From the NCBI GenBank assembly GCA_013176395.1, contig JABMLP010000011.1, forward strand, positions 1,762,811 to 1,826,810: a DNA stretch of 64,000 nt, in the 5' to 3' direction. This DNA is from Venturia oleaginea. Its lineage: Eukaryota; Ascomycota; Dothideomycetes; Venturiales; Venturiaceae. The notes under the pieces were generated by a model, which was given only the letters and a program-made list of their open reading frames with translations, made no database searches and was not told where the DNA came from. The translations under genes were made by a program, and so were the position numbers. Positions 23,769 to 36,091 of the stretch are shown here, piece after piece. Position 1 is the first letter of the stretch; the number at the start of each line of letters is the position of its first letter.

Positions 23769-24802
23769 GCTATAAATACGGATAGCAATAGGGGAGATAA
23801 AGGAGGACTATATAATAATAATCAGATTTTACGTGGTATGTAATGGCTGCTATGCCGTGTATCCACAAACTCTATCTACAATCGCAAATACCCAACTCTC
23901 TGGGATGAAAAAACCTCTCGAATCTATTCTGAGCGAAATCTATACGGTGCATAAAGGGGCCATCAACGGTCCGGTCCCTTCGCTATCTTGCCGTCTCTCG
24001 ACTTGGTCGTACACCTACTCAGGCTATTCTTACTATGCAACCTACTTTACTACCTGGGTTATATATTCTACTCCCGCCAGTACAGCTCCTTTACGGCTCC
24101 TAAGCCGTGTTCTCTGCCTAAAATCTGCTGTCGTTTCACATGAGAACCGTCATGTACGAATATTTCCTATCCCCTGTCACGGCTAGTAGTAACTAATGAA
24201 AGGCGTGAACAGCAATCAGGTATGGACTAAATGTGATAGTGAACTACAGGTAGCTATGTAAATGGGGGCTGGGGGTAAGACCTACTTATAGGTCTTGCTG
24301 TGGCTCGTGTACTGTGGCGCCTTGTTAGGTGCTTGAACACTGTGGTTGTTCCAGTAGCCTAGCAAGCCGTCACAATTTTCCATATTATTCTACCGCTTTA
24401 GCCTTCTGCTACGTTATTCCAGGAAAACTTTTCGAGACGAAGTTGCCCTTGGACATTATAATACGAAATAAGTCGAAGGAATATCGAATTAGCCTAGACA
24501 CAAACAAGTAAGGAATATAGCAAGATGAAGACTACCCCTTAGTATCTCCTCTCAATCCCAGAATTTCTTTTCGAACATCCTATATATTCTACGCACCGTT
24601 TATCTATACTGTAGACGACATTGGCCGGGCCTTCATCTTAACCTAGTTTTTGATCTTCTCGAATCGTTCCGAACGGAATTCCTACGATCAGGGCTGCGGC
24701 TTCGTCTTGGTCGGGACTTGGGTATCCTTGGGCCGTGTCTGTCGTAATCGAGTTCGCGTTTAGCGCGGAATTCGGTTGTCTCTCTTTGGATATCCCAGTC
24801 TA
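23769..24802. other. Unassigned stretch
   Basis: The longest ORF (117 codons, 23833-24186) has no recognisable feature. No terminal repeats or coding signal could be supported. Confidence 0.4.
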
Positions 24803-25639
24803 CTAGGCTTCCCCTTCGTTTAGTAGCTCTGTCTCGAGATCTGTCTCTGCCTCGAGACCTGCCTCTGCCTCGAGACTTGTCTCTCTTTCGAGAGCCACCT
24901 CCGCCCCGCTGGGTATCTTCCTCTCGTTGGCTTTATCTGTCTCGCCGGCCATCTCGATTTCGTTGGCCATCTCGATGTCGTGAGCCATCTCGATATCGTG
25001 AGCCATCTCGATTTCGTGAGCCATCTCCATTTCTTCGGCCATGTCCGCTTCGTTGTCCATGCTTATTGGAAATCGACCATGGCTTTCTCTTCGGTGGCTG
25101 TGGTAAACCTGTGGCCGAGTTAGTTCTTCGTGATGTGTACGTCGCCGACCTAGGGCGCTATAGAGTCGATCTTGCAGCTCGGCGATCTTTGCTTTAGCCT
25201 TCTGCAGAGCATCGTCCTTCTTTTTTATTTCGTGGCGTAGGCCACGATTTGCCTCGACATCCTGCCGAAACCATGTCCAAATGAAAGATTGAAATAGATT
25301 GCCCTGTTGCACATTCTCTGCAAATCGTTTGTCATTATCTTGTGCATACTCATCACTCTCCTCCTTGCCAAGAATTTCGACCATCTCTTTTTCGTTGAAG
25401 AACCGGAGGTTCCTCTCTCTCGGTCGCGAGCAAGCCTCGCCTCTGTGGTCTCTCTTGATGCAGATAAAGCAACGTTCTCGACAGTCTTTCCAGTTGAAAT
25501 GTCGATCTGGATGTCGTAGGTACCCACAGCGAACACACCAATGTCTCCAAGTCTTTTCGTCCAGGGCGCAAGTGAGAGCCTTGTGACCGGGGGGCTGAGG
25601 CATGGTTTCTGCCCAGGGCGCGCCAATTGTGCCTCCCAT
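24803..25639 (-). CDS. Hypothetical Cys-rich protein with EIEMAH repeats
   Basis: I do not recognise this 278-codon protein. Residues about 35-75 contain clustered cysteines and histidines (WCVRCGYLRHPDRHF...CRERCFICIKRDHRGEAC) that look like a pair of zinc knuckles. Residues about 140-170 form a likely coiled coil (EIKKKDDALQKAKAKIAELQ). The tail has near-perfect 6-7-residue repeats of the type EMAHDIE, then LE(A/T)E repeats, all acidic and encoded by repeated DNA (24840-25040). A 5' extension exists in another frame up to an ATG at 25731. The two frames could be joined by one base change or an unseen intron near 25620, so the gene may be longer or broken. Zinc knuckles also occur in retroelement Gag, but no other retroelement part is nearby. 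Confidence 0.5.
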   Translation of the reverse strand: MGGTIGAPWAETMPQPPGHKALTCALDEKTWRHWCVRCGYLRHPDRHFNWKDCRERCFICIKRDHRGEACSRPRERNLRFFNEKEMVEILGKEESDEYAQDNDKRFAENVQQGNLFQSFIWTWFRQDVEANRGLRHEIKKKDDALQKAKAKIAELQDRLYSALGRRRTHHEELTRPQVYHSHRRESHGRFPISMDNEADMAEEMEMAHEIEMAHDIEMAHDIEMANEIEMAGETDKANERKIPSGAEVALERETSLEAEAGLEAETDLETELLNEGEA

Positions 25640-25739
25640 TCTCGGATTGTCTCGGTTGGGAGGTCGAACCCGGCCGTCGTCGTTTGATGCAAGTTTGACC
25701 CCAGCGACTCGAGCTGATTGTTGTCATTCATGACTTCTT

Positions 25740-26329
25740 CATCGTTGAGCGACCGATTCGTGTCATTACTGTGCCCTAGCCGTGGATTAGTAGCTGTGTC
25801 TCAGGGTTCTATTTGACCACCCACCAGGAGGATTCGCAGCGCGGCTGGATTTTTCTTCTAGTTCACAATCCATGGAGCCAGGTGAATGTTGCGAGTCGTC
25901 GGATGTTCTGCTGGAGTAGCTTATATTATTTATCTGGTTGACGATGTATTTATTTTTATTTTTGTTGTTAGATGGTCTGTCGCGGCCATTGCATTCTATA
26001 TCGGCGGGTAAGGACTCGAATATCAGAGTGAAGGAAGGATGGCCATCGTACTTGCAGTGATACCACAGCACCTCTCTAAGTTCCAACTCCTGCCACATGA
26101 TATATAGTGGGAGGGAAAAGGTCGAGATACTCATGCCTATTGCTGTTCATTTTTTACACTATCAACAACACAAGTCGACCCTCCAGAATACGCACTAAAT
26201 CCGACCGATCCCAAGCCTCACCCACTATATCAAAAGAGACTGCCCCACCCGGAACAGGGTGAAACACCTCAAGATCATATCCACAACATCAACTCATTGC
26301 GATAAGGTCAAATTAATGACTTCCGAAGC
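25740..26329. other. Intergenic
   Basis: No ORF over 115 codons and no motif. The promoter of the 25639 gene would lie here. Confidence 0.4.
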
Positions 26330-27340
26330 TTATTCTGAAAGAGCAGCGCTGCTCACTTTTCTCATCGCAATTCCAGCTTCCTCGGCATTCCTAATTGACG
26401 CTGCCTCCCATTGAAACGATGCAGAAATCCCAGCAACCTTAAATGGCGATGGTGAAACTTGCGTCCGACCATGCCTGATCCCGCCTGAGATCTCGTCAGA
26501 GTTCCTATCAGCTACACAGGCCCCGTCATGATTTCTTCTATGCATTGAACCGTAATGCCGTGTGAAGCTGTTGTCAGGGCGCGAATCTGGTGTTTTGGTT
26601 GGCGCAGGTATGGGAGGAATTTTCAAACGACTAGTCAACTTCGTGGAGCCCGAAAAGGAGGGTGTAGCAGATCTTTTCTGTGGCGTGGTCTGTGATTGCA
26701 TTCCGCTGGCAAATATCCTTGCTGCATTAGGCGAGACGTCCGCTTGGTCTCTTTGCCCCGAAAACAGAATCCAAGAATCTGGAATCAGACTAGTAGTAGA
26801 CTTGATGGGCGAAGAGATGCAAGGCGTATTTAGCGTAAGTTTCGCACGTTCTACGCTGCTTGACGGGCGTGAAGTGGTCGCTTTTCGCTTTTTGCCTTTT
26901 CCAACGTCAAAGACTGCAAGACGGCAAGGCAGCAGCAATGAGCGACTCCGGCATCCATTCGGTCTGATCGAATATATCTTTTGGCTTGTAACGATGACAA
27001 TAACCCGGCATGTATGGTTTCCCTCGGCAGAAAATGGGGCAAGAAGCTGGCCGATACTGGATATCTAGTTCAGGAACATGATCTGCATCCTTATGCTCTC
27101 GCCGTGGTTTGATGCTAATAACGATGTTACCTATTTCCTCTTCACTGGCTCCTCCTCTTTTCGCATTTGATTGAAGCCAGTGGGTGAGAAGGAGAGGCCC
27201 AAAGAGGTAGATCAGCCGTTTGACGAAGTTGTAGCCGTGCCAATCCAGCTGCTCATTGACAAAGCGCTATAGCATGTGCATGTCTGATACCTTAGGGGCC
27301 CATAGACGCTGCTTCAATTCCGTCAATGGTCCTTCGGAAG
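26330..27340 (-). pseudogene. Decayed gene, family not recognised
   Basis: On the minus strand a protein-like reading can be followed through several breaks. About 27300-27260 reads LTELKQRLWAPKVSDM, then an in-frame TAG at about 27266. After it RFVNEQLDWHGYNFVKRLIY and a Cys-containing stretch CPIFCRGKPYMPGYCHRY continue to a stop at 26907. A different frame from 26938 continues to 26330 as a Ser/Thr/Pro/Lys-rich tail. The alternation of plausible coding with a stop and a frame change suggests a pseudogene. Unusual introns could also explain part of it, but I found no good splice sites. Confidence 0.4.
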
Positions 27341-27870
27341 AGATCATTGGAGATTTGTGATAGGCGCGTATTCGTTGATCAGGGTAGCCATTTGGAACCT
27401 TGAGCAAGAAGCCGGTGCTGGGCAGTATTTACCACAAATGCTGTCAAAGACCAAGTCGCGAAAGATCTGTATTCGGTCGCAAAAGCGGAAGAAAGGCTTC
27501 CTTTCTTCTCCCGCTTTGGCTCCGGTGCACTGAGCAGATAGTCGATAAGGTGCTCGATTCAAATCTTGAAAGCGTGTTTGAAATTGTTCAAGTAACGAAG
27601 CATGGATGGATGAATGATGAAAAAGAGTGGTGGAGAAGAGGCAGGGGCGATGTTAGTCAGCAAGTGGACAAAACCTTATCGACCACCGAAATTTGGTGGA
27701 ACCAAACTACTCACTATAAAAGAAAGAAAAAGTTGTGAAGATAATTGGAAGCGATTGATATTGAAACCCTCAGTATTAAGATTGAATTTGGGCGGCAGTA
27801 ATTGATAAACCCTCAATGCCCTTAAGGTAGAGGCATATTCTGCTGTCAGACTTGTTACTAATTTTCCGAA
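27341..27870. other. Intergenic, 3' flank of bre2
   Basis: Short overlapping ORFs only. The bre2 stop codon lies at 27871 and its 3' untranslated region should fall here. Confidence 0.4.
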
Positions 27871-29624
27871 TCAATCCCCCATCATTCCTCTCGCCGTAAC
27901 AAAGACCTTCTTTCCCTCACCCTTCTCCTCCTCCTTGACATACGAATACCCACCATCCGTCGCAAAGAAAGTAGCCTCATCAACAATATCCCACGTCACA
28001 TCCTCCGCAATCTGCTCCTTGTACCTGTCCCCTAGCGCTCTCGGTTTCCTCTTTTCCTCAACACCCTCATCCGATAGTGACGAAGGGATGGAGGAAGGCC
28101 TTAACATGTCTGTCGTCCCACCCATGCCAACATCGACAGGCCCAGACAGTTGCAAATCCTCAGGCGGACACCAAAAATCCGGTCCAAAATTCGTCTCAGC
28201 AATCCCTCCACTGAACGAACTCACAGCAGGATAATATCCCAGATGACCGTCATCAAATTCCACCCTGTCATCAAATCCAACCCTTGCGCTTGTACTCGCG
28301 GGCACCACACTGGCCGGCGGCAAGAAAGCCATCAGCCCCTCGAAGGCCGTGCCAACCAATTGTCCGTTCTTGTAAACCTTCATACTAGAGTAGGGCAGAT
28401 TCCTCAAACAGACATCTTCGTGATTTGGATGTGGACTGATTTTGTTGTACGGACCTCGCTCCGAGTACGTTTCCATAGACTTCGTCATCTGATATTCGAA
28501 TTGTTCGAAGTAGATATTGCCACGGTAGGGGACTGGGATCCGATCGCGGATGATGTCGGAGGGTCCAATAAATGAGGGTGGATCGTCGAAGCCGTCTCCC
28601 ACGTCCACGGCAGGATTGTAAATGCCATCAACCACTTTCCGATGAAGGCCGATTGAGGGCAGTGTGATGAGGAGGCCAATGACATCGCCTTGCCGTATCT
28701 GATCGTTCTCGTAAACTGAGGCAGGTTGTGCGGCTTTCCTATTCTTGTTCTTCGATTTAGGCTGTGGTAGAGCAATCTTGCCGAACCTCGATCTGTGTAA
28801 TGTCTGAAAGGATGTATCTGTGATTGCATAGCTGTAGCCATCAAACCCCACCGGCGCATCCAGCGGTGCTTCTCGCCTCGCCCAGCCAACTCGAATGTGC
28901 GGCTGTGGTAAGGAGTCATCGACCGGAGTATCTCCCGCTGGTATACCTTTGGCAATCTTGACTTCATAGTATAGACTGCCTTCCCGTGCAAAGACATTCG
29001 CTCGAGATGTCCTCCATCCCTTCTCATTTGTGACCAACCGGCAGGATGGATCGAAGTGGAATGTCCGGTCGCTGTCTTCAATGGACATTCGAGGTCCATA
29101 TGGTTTGGTCTCGGATTGGCGATAGTATTGCTTGTGATGGAAGAGAGGATCGGCTACACAATGGCTGTATCTGTATGCCCTCTTGTTTTCTGCGCTGTGG
29201 TGCGTTAGTTGTGGCGCTTGTAGTATGAGTATGGTTCCACCCACTGATCGATTGGTTTCTTGAGCTCAATCCGCCCATCTGGAGTAAGAAAAGGCAGCGG
29301 CTCATGGCTTGTGAGAATGGGGTCTTTGGGCGGGTCGTAGTCGTGTGTCTTTGGCTCGGGAATGCTGTATCGCATGGGCGACGGCACCACTGGCCCTTTG
29401 CCCTTCTTTCCCTTCACATCTGGAGTATTCCCCCTCGAATTGCCTGATGCTTCGCGCTTCTTCAGTGATTCCTTCTTTTCGCGCTGCTCTCGTTCGCGCA
29501 CCGGGGCTTTGGGCGCTTTCGCAGCGGCTGGATTGAGGGGAGAGGGAACTGCTGGGGCATGATCGACTTCGAGAGGGCGTCTCTCTGGGGGTATCACGGT
29601 GGGTGTCGATGCGCCGGCGTCCAT
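27871..29624 (-). CDS. BRE2: COMPASS subunit Bre2/Ash2-like, SPRY domain
   Basis: The product is the Bre2 (Ash2L) subunit of COMPASS, the nuclear Set1 complex that methylates histone H3 lysine 4. I read exon 1 as 29624-29245 and exon 2 as 29194-27871, joined by a 50-nt intron with GTGGGT donor, CTAAC branch point and CAG acceptor. This gives 567 residues. A low-complexity basic N terminus is followed by the conserved block AENKRAYRYSHCVADP...PYGPRMSIEDSDRTFHF (from about 128) and a long SPRY domain (about 185-480) with GWRTSRANVFAREGSLYYEVKI, HIRVGWARREAPLDAPVG and YGNIYFEQ-like segments; the tail is basic. An in-frame ATG at 29759 would add 45 residues. The donor is atypical; without the intron the two frames differ by one base, so a frameshift is the alternative. 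Confidence 0.82.
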
Positions 29625-29764
29625 TGTGGCAGCGGAGTTGCGGAGTAGCTGGGGAGCTTGGTCTTGGTGCTGCCCTGGACGCGAAGTCACGATTATTCTC
29701 GGGGCCTCCCTTCTAGAATTTAGCGTCCTCCACCGCAATCCTGCATCTTCAAACCACATGCCAT

Positions 29765-32700
29765 CACTCTCATATACATATTATCATATCTTGTCGAAAA
29801 TGCCACCTTCAGATCTCAAGAGATACTAGACATCCCAACGAGACTGAGAGGGACCTAGGAACCAGAAAATGAAATCGGCTCTCGCACGATTCTATAGCAC
29901 TAACATGTGAACCGTCAAGCCATCGTTCATCACACAACGGGGGGTCATCGAATCATCAGCGCGAAACTTTTATACACGAAGTCTTTTCCCATCTCGGGCA
30001 ATGATGGCGAGACAAAACACTTTGAGATTTAATCTGAAGCCGCCATCAGAGCTGGCAGAAAGTTCATCAGAACAATCCTCACTGAGGAGCGAGAAGACAC
30101 AGCTGACAACTGTGAGAATGCCCTCGAGTACTTGTAAACCACGGGAAGATTGGAGGACTATCGGGCTTATAAGAGCAAAAAGCTATGGAACGTTTCCCAA
30201 CTTAGGTCCAGCCAAGATTCCGACACAAACACAGGCTTCGATTTCGAGTACATGAACAACAGTGGCTGTCGTCTCGAGTCGGAGCCTGTGAAAAGAGATC
30301 AAAATCGAAGACAAAGAACATTGGAAGCATAAAAGAGGGACGCTTCGTCCATACGTGAGCGTATACATTTCCGTGGCTGCTGGTAATGCCAATGATGATC
30401 CCATTATTCGGCCTTCCGTGCCAATGGTCTCTCCACTTCCGGATCCCTTGCGTGCTTTGTTACCAGTAGAAGAAAGGTTAGAAAGACTGACAGAATTGCA
30501 CAGCCTGAAAGTCCGCGTAGTTACTGTTTAGCCTATCCACAATGGATCGAGGACAACCGTTGCGACGAGCAAGACCATTTACGCTTCACGTCTGGTTTCC
30601 AAACACTGAAGGAGGATAGGTTGGTTATGGAGAAGCAAAGGGCCTTTTTTGGACGGATGGCCTAAAAGCGCCGTATGAAAGGCAGTAGCCGAGATATAGA
30701 ATAAACTTATGGGAAAAAGTATGAACACCATAAAGGCGTTACAAAATAAGGACGAGCAAGAGCCTCCAAAAGAGGCTGTAAAAGCCCCGTTCAAATAGTA
30801 TGAGTCTATCCTCTGATAGATTTTCGCTTCCAAGATCTAACAGAGTGTATTAGTTACACGCCACGCTCGCCATCTTCTTCCGAATATTATCATATATATC
30901 GGCCCCTACTTTCCCTCTAATTCCCAGTCCTAACCTCTTCTGCCTCAATTCTACCGGCATACATCACTTACTGAATATACAGCGTTCTGTGTGTACAATA
31001 TGAATAGTGCTACATCGGAGGGCGATCACAATACAAGGAGAGACGGCCCTCGATACTTCTAACCATGAGCAGAGTTCTAAGGCATAAAGCTGCCACCAAT
31101 AGAAGAATCAGAGAGTATATTCTACATCAACTACGACCAAAAGAAGGATCAGAAAACATGTCCCGAGCAGCTAAAAGATACGAATATAGTCTTCAAATTG
31201 AGGACCTTTTACAGACTAGAGCCAAGTGGATAGTCCACTCTATATCTCCAGTAAACGCACGTTTCGCCGTGCTCATTTCCACATCTCTCGTTGTCAAGGC
31301 CGTTGTTTATTGTTTTGTATTTTTGTCGTTTGAAATTTGGCAGGTGGTAGTATCTTACAATCTATTGGATTGATTCCGTAAGCACCGGCAGGGTTCAGAT
31401 ATCTTCTCCTAAAAGTATAGGAGGATCAGGGGCGGGTCATCGTCGAATCGCTGACTTTGTCGTCTCGCACGAAAGTCATTTCTACTTGGTTCACATCTTG
31501 CGCTATGCGGAGGCATAGATTAGTGTCTTAGTTAGTTTTAAGCTTGGTGGCTTGTTCGGTGTCGGGCCTGGGTTTATATTCGATAGCACTACGAAGCTAC
31601 TAAGAAATTCGGTAATACTTTTGAGAACATTGGGCCTGAGCGGAATTCAAGGATCCAAGTAAAGTTGAGATGATTAGCTTCCGGATTTCTGGGATGAATT
31701 TGAGTGTCCAGAGAAAGTTGAGATGGCTGACTTCACGGATTCTAGGGTATAAATTGAACCGGACTTCTCCGCACGACCTACGAAATCAAACAGTTCTTTC
31801 ACCCCTTGCTACACACTTCCAGCTTTCGTGCACCTGCTGTATCGCTATGCTTGTGGTCCATATCCCTCAATCATACATGTGATTCTATAACTCGGTGCCT
31901 CCAACTTGTGTTCCGGGATCCAACGACAAAACAAGCTCCTGTTCATTTCGTCGTCTCAGCTTCAACTGTCATTTTTGAAATTGAATGGCAGCGTTATACG
32001 TGTTCAACTTCCTTCGCATTGACCTTGTCATTTCTCGCTTGCTTTTCATATTCATATTTGGATTTTATATTCGGATTTCATATCTTTTTCGTGCCCTGTT
32101 AGCGTCCAGCTTCGGTAGTGCATTTATACACAAGTGTGCAACTTAGAGTAAGTCAGTGGTTACTGTTCGGACGATCATGATTCGTCAACCGGAATCTGAA
32201 TATCGTTTCAATTCGTTGCCAGGTATTGCGATATGCGGAGTCACAAATCAGCATCTTCTTCAGTGTTCTGCTCGGCGGGTTGCTCTATGCCCAGTACAGA
32301 TTCGCATTCGGTGTCGTTCTGTATCCTTGCTCGGTTTCGATTCTAGGTCTTATCCTGCCTGCTTCGTATTCGTGTTCGAGGTTCCCATGTGCAGCGGCGT
32401 ATTTGTGTGTTGCGAGTCATCAATCTTCAATAAGTGATCAGGCTCGCTGTCTTGCTGGCGGTGTGGTTGGGGTTGACCTCGTCATCGCTGTCGTAGTCAC
32501 GATTCGGACATCAAAACTGATATGTCCAGATGGAGAAATGGGACGTTCAAAGTTCCTCTGGTGGGGTTGACTCCCTGGTATGGGACACGGACTTGTCGGA
32601 TCGACAATGCGAGCGTAGCGAAGGAAGTTTAGAAAGCTGTTAGCTATCTTTGTATTCATGAGCCAGTGACCTGGGAAGGATAGCTGGTGGAGTGAGATTA

Positions 32701-34278
32701 ATTGAACATGTTAGTAATTGTTGAGCTCGAGAGGGACTGATGGTTTCAGGAGAAGCAGAACGAATATCAACAAGGAATCTGCTACACATTCGGGTCTCAT
32801 CTGTTTTTTCAATCCTATGTGGTAGTTATGGAGTCGGGCCGACTGCGAGGAAACTCCGAGAACAATGGTTTCTCTGTGTCCCTTCTGCGAAGACAGACCA
32901 AAATACTGTTGGGCATTTCATCCCGAGTTCCTATACCCGCTAACCGTCATTGCCAGAAACAACTTCGCGCCTACCCTACTGGATTCGCGAACAGCACTAT
33001 AAGATCAATGGTTCAAGTCGAGGAGTTTGAAGATCACTTGGACCGAAGCCAAACCTACCAGATATCTATCTGTTACCTCCTCTCCGATATTTTGAACGAT
33101 ATCTTCTCATACAGAATCACCGGCTGCTGGTCCATCAAAGCGATAAATGTGTGAAACACGCGCGCCACTGGAATAGACATATACGAGGAGGACATTAAGC
33201 TGCTTGCTAAAGAGCACAATTGGAGGGCTGTGACAAGGGGCCCATCACATTGGAAAGAATGTCTATCAATGAGGACACAGGCTGTGGTCGAACTGAGCTA
33301 CGAGGGGCGGGCCACGACTGTGGCAGCCCCTCCAAGATGAGCAATCGCAATGACTGCACAATGGTCAACATTCATCGAGTCTCGCTGGCTGCCTCAAACG
33401 ATTCAGATGTTAACGAATCTACAAGGCTTATTTTCCGTATATCGTCAAACCGAAAACGAGCAAAGGCATGCGAAAGAAACGCGTTGAGAAACACGTAAAG
33501 AACCCCGTACACACGCAGCGCTCTACTCAAGGGCTCCTACGAAGAATTCTCGCCTTAAACACCAAGACACTATAGGATAAGGTACGAATCGCACTTCGTG
33601 ATTTTCTGGCCACTCTGCACCATGCCGTCCGAGCCGCTACAGCCATGAAAGTATACATCTTTTCTCGAAGGCAGAACCGGTTTTCTTCGACAAGCGTCCT
33701 GGAATTGATTATCTTCCAATGTGCCCATGACGATCTGTGGATAGGGGACTGCGTCTCATCCTGCTCGTCTTATCTGCACGGTCGAGTCTGCATATTACGC
33801 GGTCGTCGCATGTCTTTGTGCTAAATGCAAATCAGTGATCTGTTTATTCACTACCACAGCGGATATCCGAACGGCTCTATCACTCTCTTTATAGCCTTTA
33901 GCTGCTTTTTGTGGTTTTCTTCTGTGCCACGCATGGGTTGTGGTTCGTCGAATCGCAATATACATGTGTCGGTGGGCGCGCCATGATTTGAAACAATCAT
34001 GCAAATAGGTGATAGGGCAACACAGGCCATAAACCACCATATACTTGGACGTCAGATCATGTTTCCAGCAAAGATTTATTTCGGAAACAAGGACGTTCCT
34101 CAGCTAAACGAGTTGCTCTGATTGATCAAAAGACCACATAATCCCAATCTCATCCTTCCAAGCTCCTCAAACCAAACATCGCAAGGCTTTGGAACGAAAC
34201 TTGTTCTTCAAGTACACCGACATACAAAATATTCTTTCAAGCCTATCATTGAGAGCAAAACGATAACGACATCTCACA
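29765..34278. other. 4.5 kb without a supported gene
   Basis: ORFs are at most 114 codons, mostly plus-strand and overlapping, with no domain or motif I recognise and no terminal repeats. The start may hold the bre2 promoter and the end the promoter and leader of the gene at 34279. Confidence 0.45.
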
Positions 34279-35684
34279 ATGGCAACTCTTCAATCATCAT
34301 CACAAGCACACTTTGAATTCGTCTGGCCTCGCCCTCGAATCGATGATGGCAAAGTCTTTCTCTCGGAAAAGGCGACGCAATTTCCCTGTGGTGGCCTCAC
34401 CAAAGCTTCGACAATTCGCACACCATTCCCGCTATCAGGAAGTGTACCCATTCAACTGCGTCTGAAAAATTGGAATGCACCAGACGCGCCTCGCAAGGTA
34501 ATGCTCAACGTCAAGATGAATCTCGGTAACAACGCTGGTGTGGGCGAATACAAAGCTAGCCAGACGATCAGTGCCACAGCAGGCACGAACTCACCAGCGA
34601 AGAATGATCCCCATGCGCCACAAATGGCCACCGGAAAACCGAACAAAAATTTCGAGTTTAAGACTGGCTTACGGTTCGTCAGCGAGACGTTTTTTGCAGG
34701 GGGTGGACTGTGTCTTCAAGATGTGTGGGCGCCTAATTGGGCTGGCCACTCAGATATGGGAAAAGTTGATCAGTTGGAGGAGGGGATGAATGCAACCCTG
34801 CATCTGGAATTTGCGGAAACGGGAGCTTTTGGTGTGAAAGAGGTTGTTCGAAGAGGTTACATGGTATGTCTACGTTATGATGATCCGACTCCTGTCATAT
34901 ACTAACCATAAAACAGTGCGCCGATATCACGTTCACGAAAGAACCACTGACCCACCATCAATACGTACAGCGATGCCACAACGACTCCATCATTGTTCCT
35001 AAACTGGGAAGCAGCACAGACACATTCCCTCTTATTCTAACACCAACACCATTAATCGCTGGGCCACCTCATCGTCCCAACCCCAAGTGCGTCATGGGTG
35101 TAGGTGGACCCGTCTTCGGCTCAGACTGCGGTCCCGAGAAGCCAAATCATCCTGGCTCCGGCCACGGCGGAGGTCTAGGTCTAGGCGGCCTTTTCGGTGG
35201 TGGCTTTCTTGAGTCACACGGCTCCTCTTCCACTACCACCTCCAAGTCCCATGACAACACCGCTGTCAAAGTCGGTGCAGCTGTCGGTGGCTCTGTCGCC
35301 GCAGTCCTTCTCTTCTTTCTCGTCTGGCTACTCGTTGTTCGCCGGAAATTGGCAAAGAAGAACCGATCTACCGCTTTTGCCAACTCGGATGTTGAGACGA
35401 GGCCGAGTCCTGAGGAGTTGTTTGCTGCTAACCGTATCACGCCTGCTAAAACCGGTGCTCGGTTGAGGGGTGCTGAAGGTGATGCTGCTAGCCGGGATGG
35501 GTTTGAGGCTACTGAGCGTAGGGTTCAAGAAGAATCAAGGGTGCTCGGAGATGTGAAGATTAGGATTGAAGAGGTGAGCGATGAGGGGAGTATTTTTGGG
35601 GATGAGAAAGAGCATGGGGAAGGTTTGCCAAGTTATGTTGAGGCGGCTGGAAAGGGGAGGGATATGGGTAGGGAGAAGGTTTAG
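34279..35684 (+). CDS. BIM1/X325-like single-pass membrane protein
   Basis: I read exons 34279-34863 and 34917-35684 with a 53-nt intron (GTATGT...CTAAC...CAG), giving 450 residues. The mature-type start HFEFVWPRPR and QFPCGG (residues 11-39), and CADITFT across the splice, are the hallmarks of the X325/BIM1-like family, copper-binding surface proteins related in fold to LPMOs. In that family the His becomes the first residue after signal cleavage and takes part in copper binding. A Gly/Ser-rich linker follows, then one transmembrane helix (about 314-336, GAAVGGSVAAVLLFFLVWLL) with basic VVRRK after it and a charged cytoplasmic tail of about 110 residues. The oddity is the N terminus: only MATLQSSSQA precedes the His and it is not hydrophobic, so a signal peptide is missing from this model. 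An undetected upstream exon or a sequence error is possible. Confidence 0.7.
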
Positions 35685-36026
35685 ACTGCGTTGAGCTTTT
35701 TCTTTCTTGGTAGACGGACTGCCTGGGGTTTCTTTATTGATTTGAGCAGTGGGTTTTATCGAACGACCGAGTTGGTCTTCTGCTTCTGGACGATTCTATT
35801 TCCTGGTGTTGGGAATGGGCTGACAAGGACAATGAAAATTTCTAAAGATAGTATTTACTTTCTTCTTGTACGATCTCCTGGCTTTGTATATAGTGTACGA
35901 TGATCACGAAATAACATTTGTTGACTTTATCCCTTTCTTACTTTTCCAGTTTTTCCGCAGCTGTCTTTCTAACTTCTAAGCTTCAATTCGTTTCATTCCG
36001 CTCCTGGTAGTTGGGAGAACTTATGG
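35685..36026. other. 3' flank of BIM1-like gene
   Basis: T-rich sequence after the stop codon at 35684, up to the TA that precedes the pogo terminal repeat at 36029. Probably the 3' untranslated region. Confidence 0.5.
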
Positions 36027-36091
36027 TAACGTGTTCCACCACCCAACCGCTCAAAATCTGCCAAGACTTCTACCATTCCTCTTATGTGAAT

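Noticed and set aside
33220..33310. Possible tRNA on the minus strand (GTAGCTCAGTTCGA)
   Set aside because: Only a D-arm-like string is present; no matching T-arm, anticodon arm or acceptor stem could be paired.
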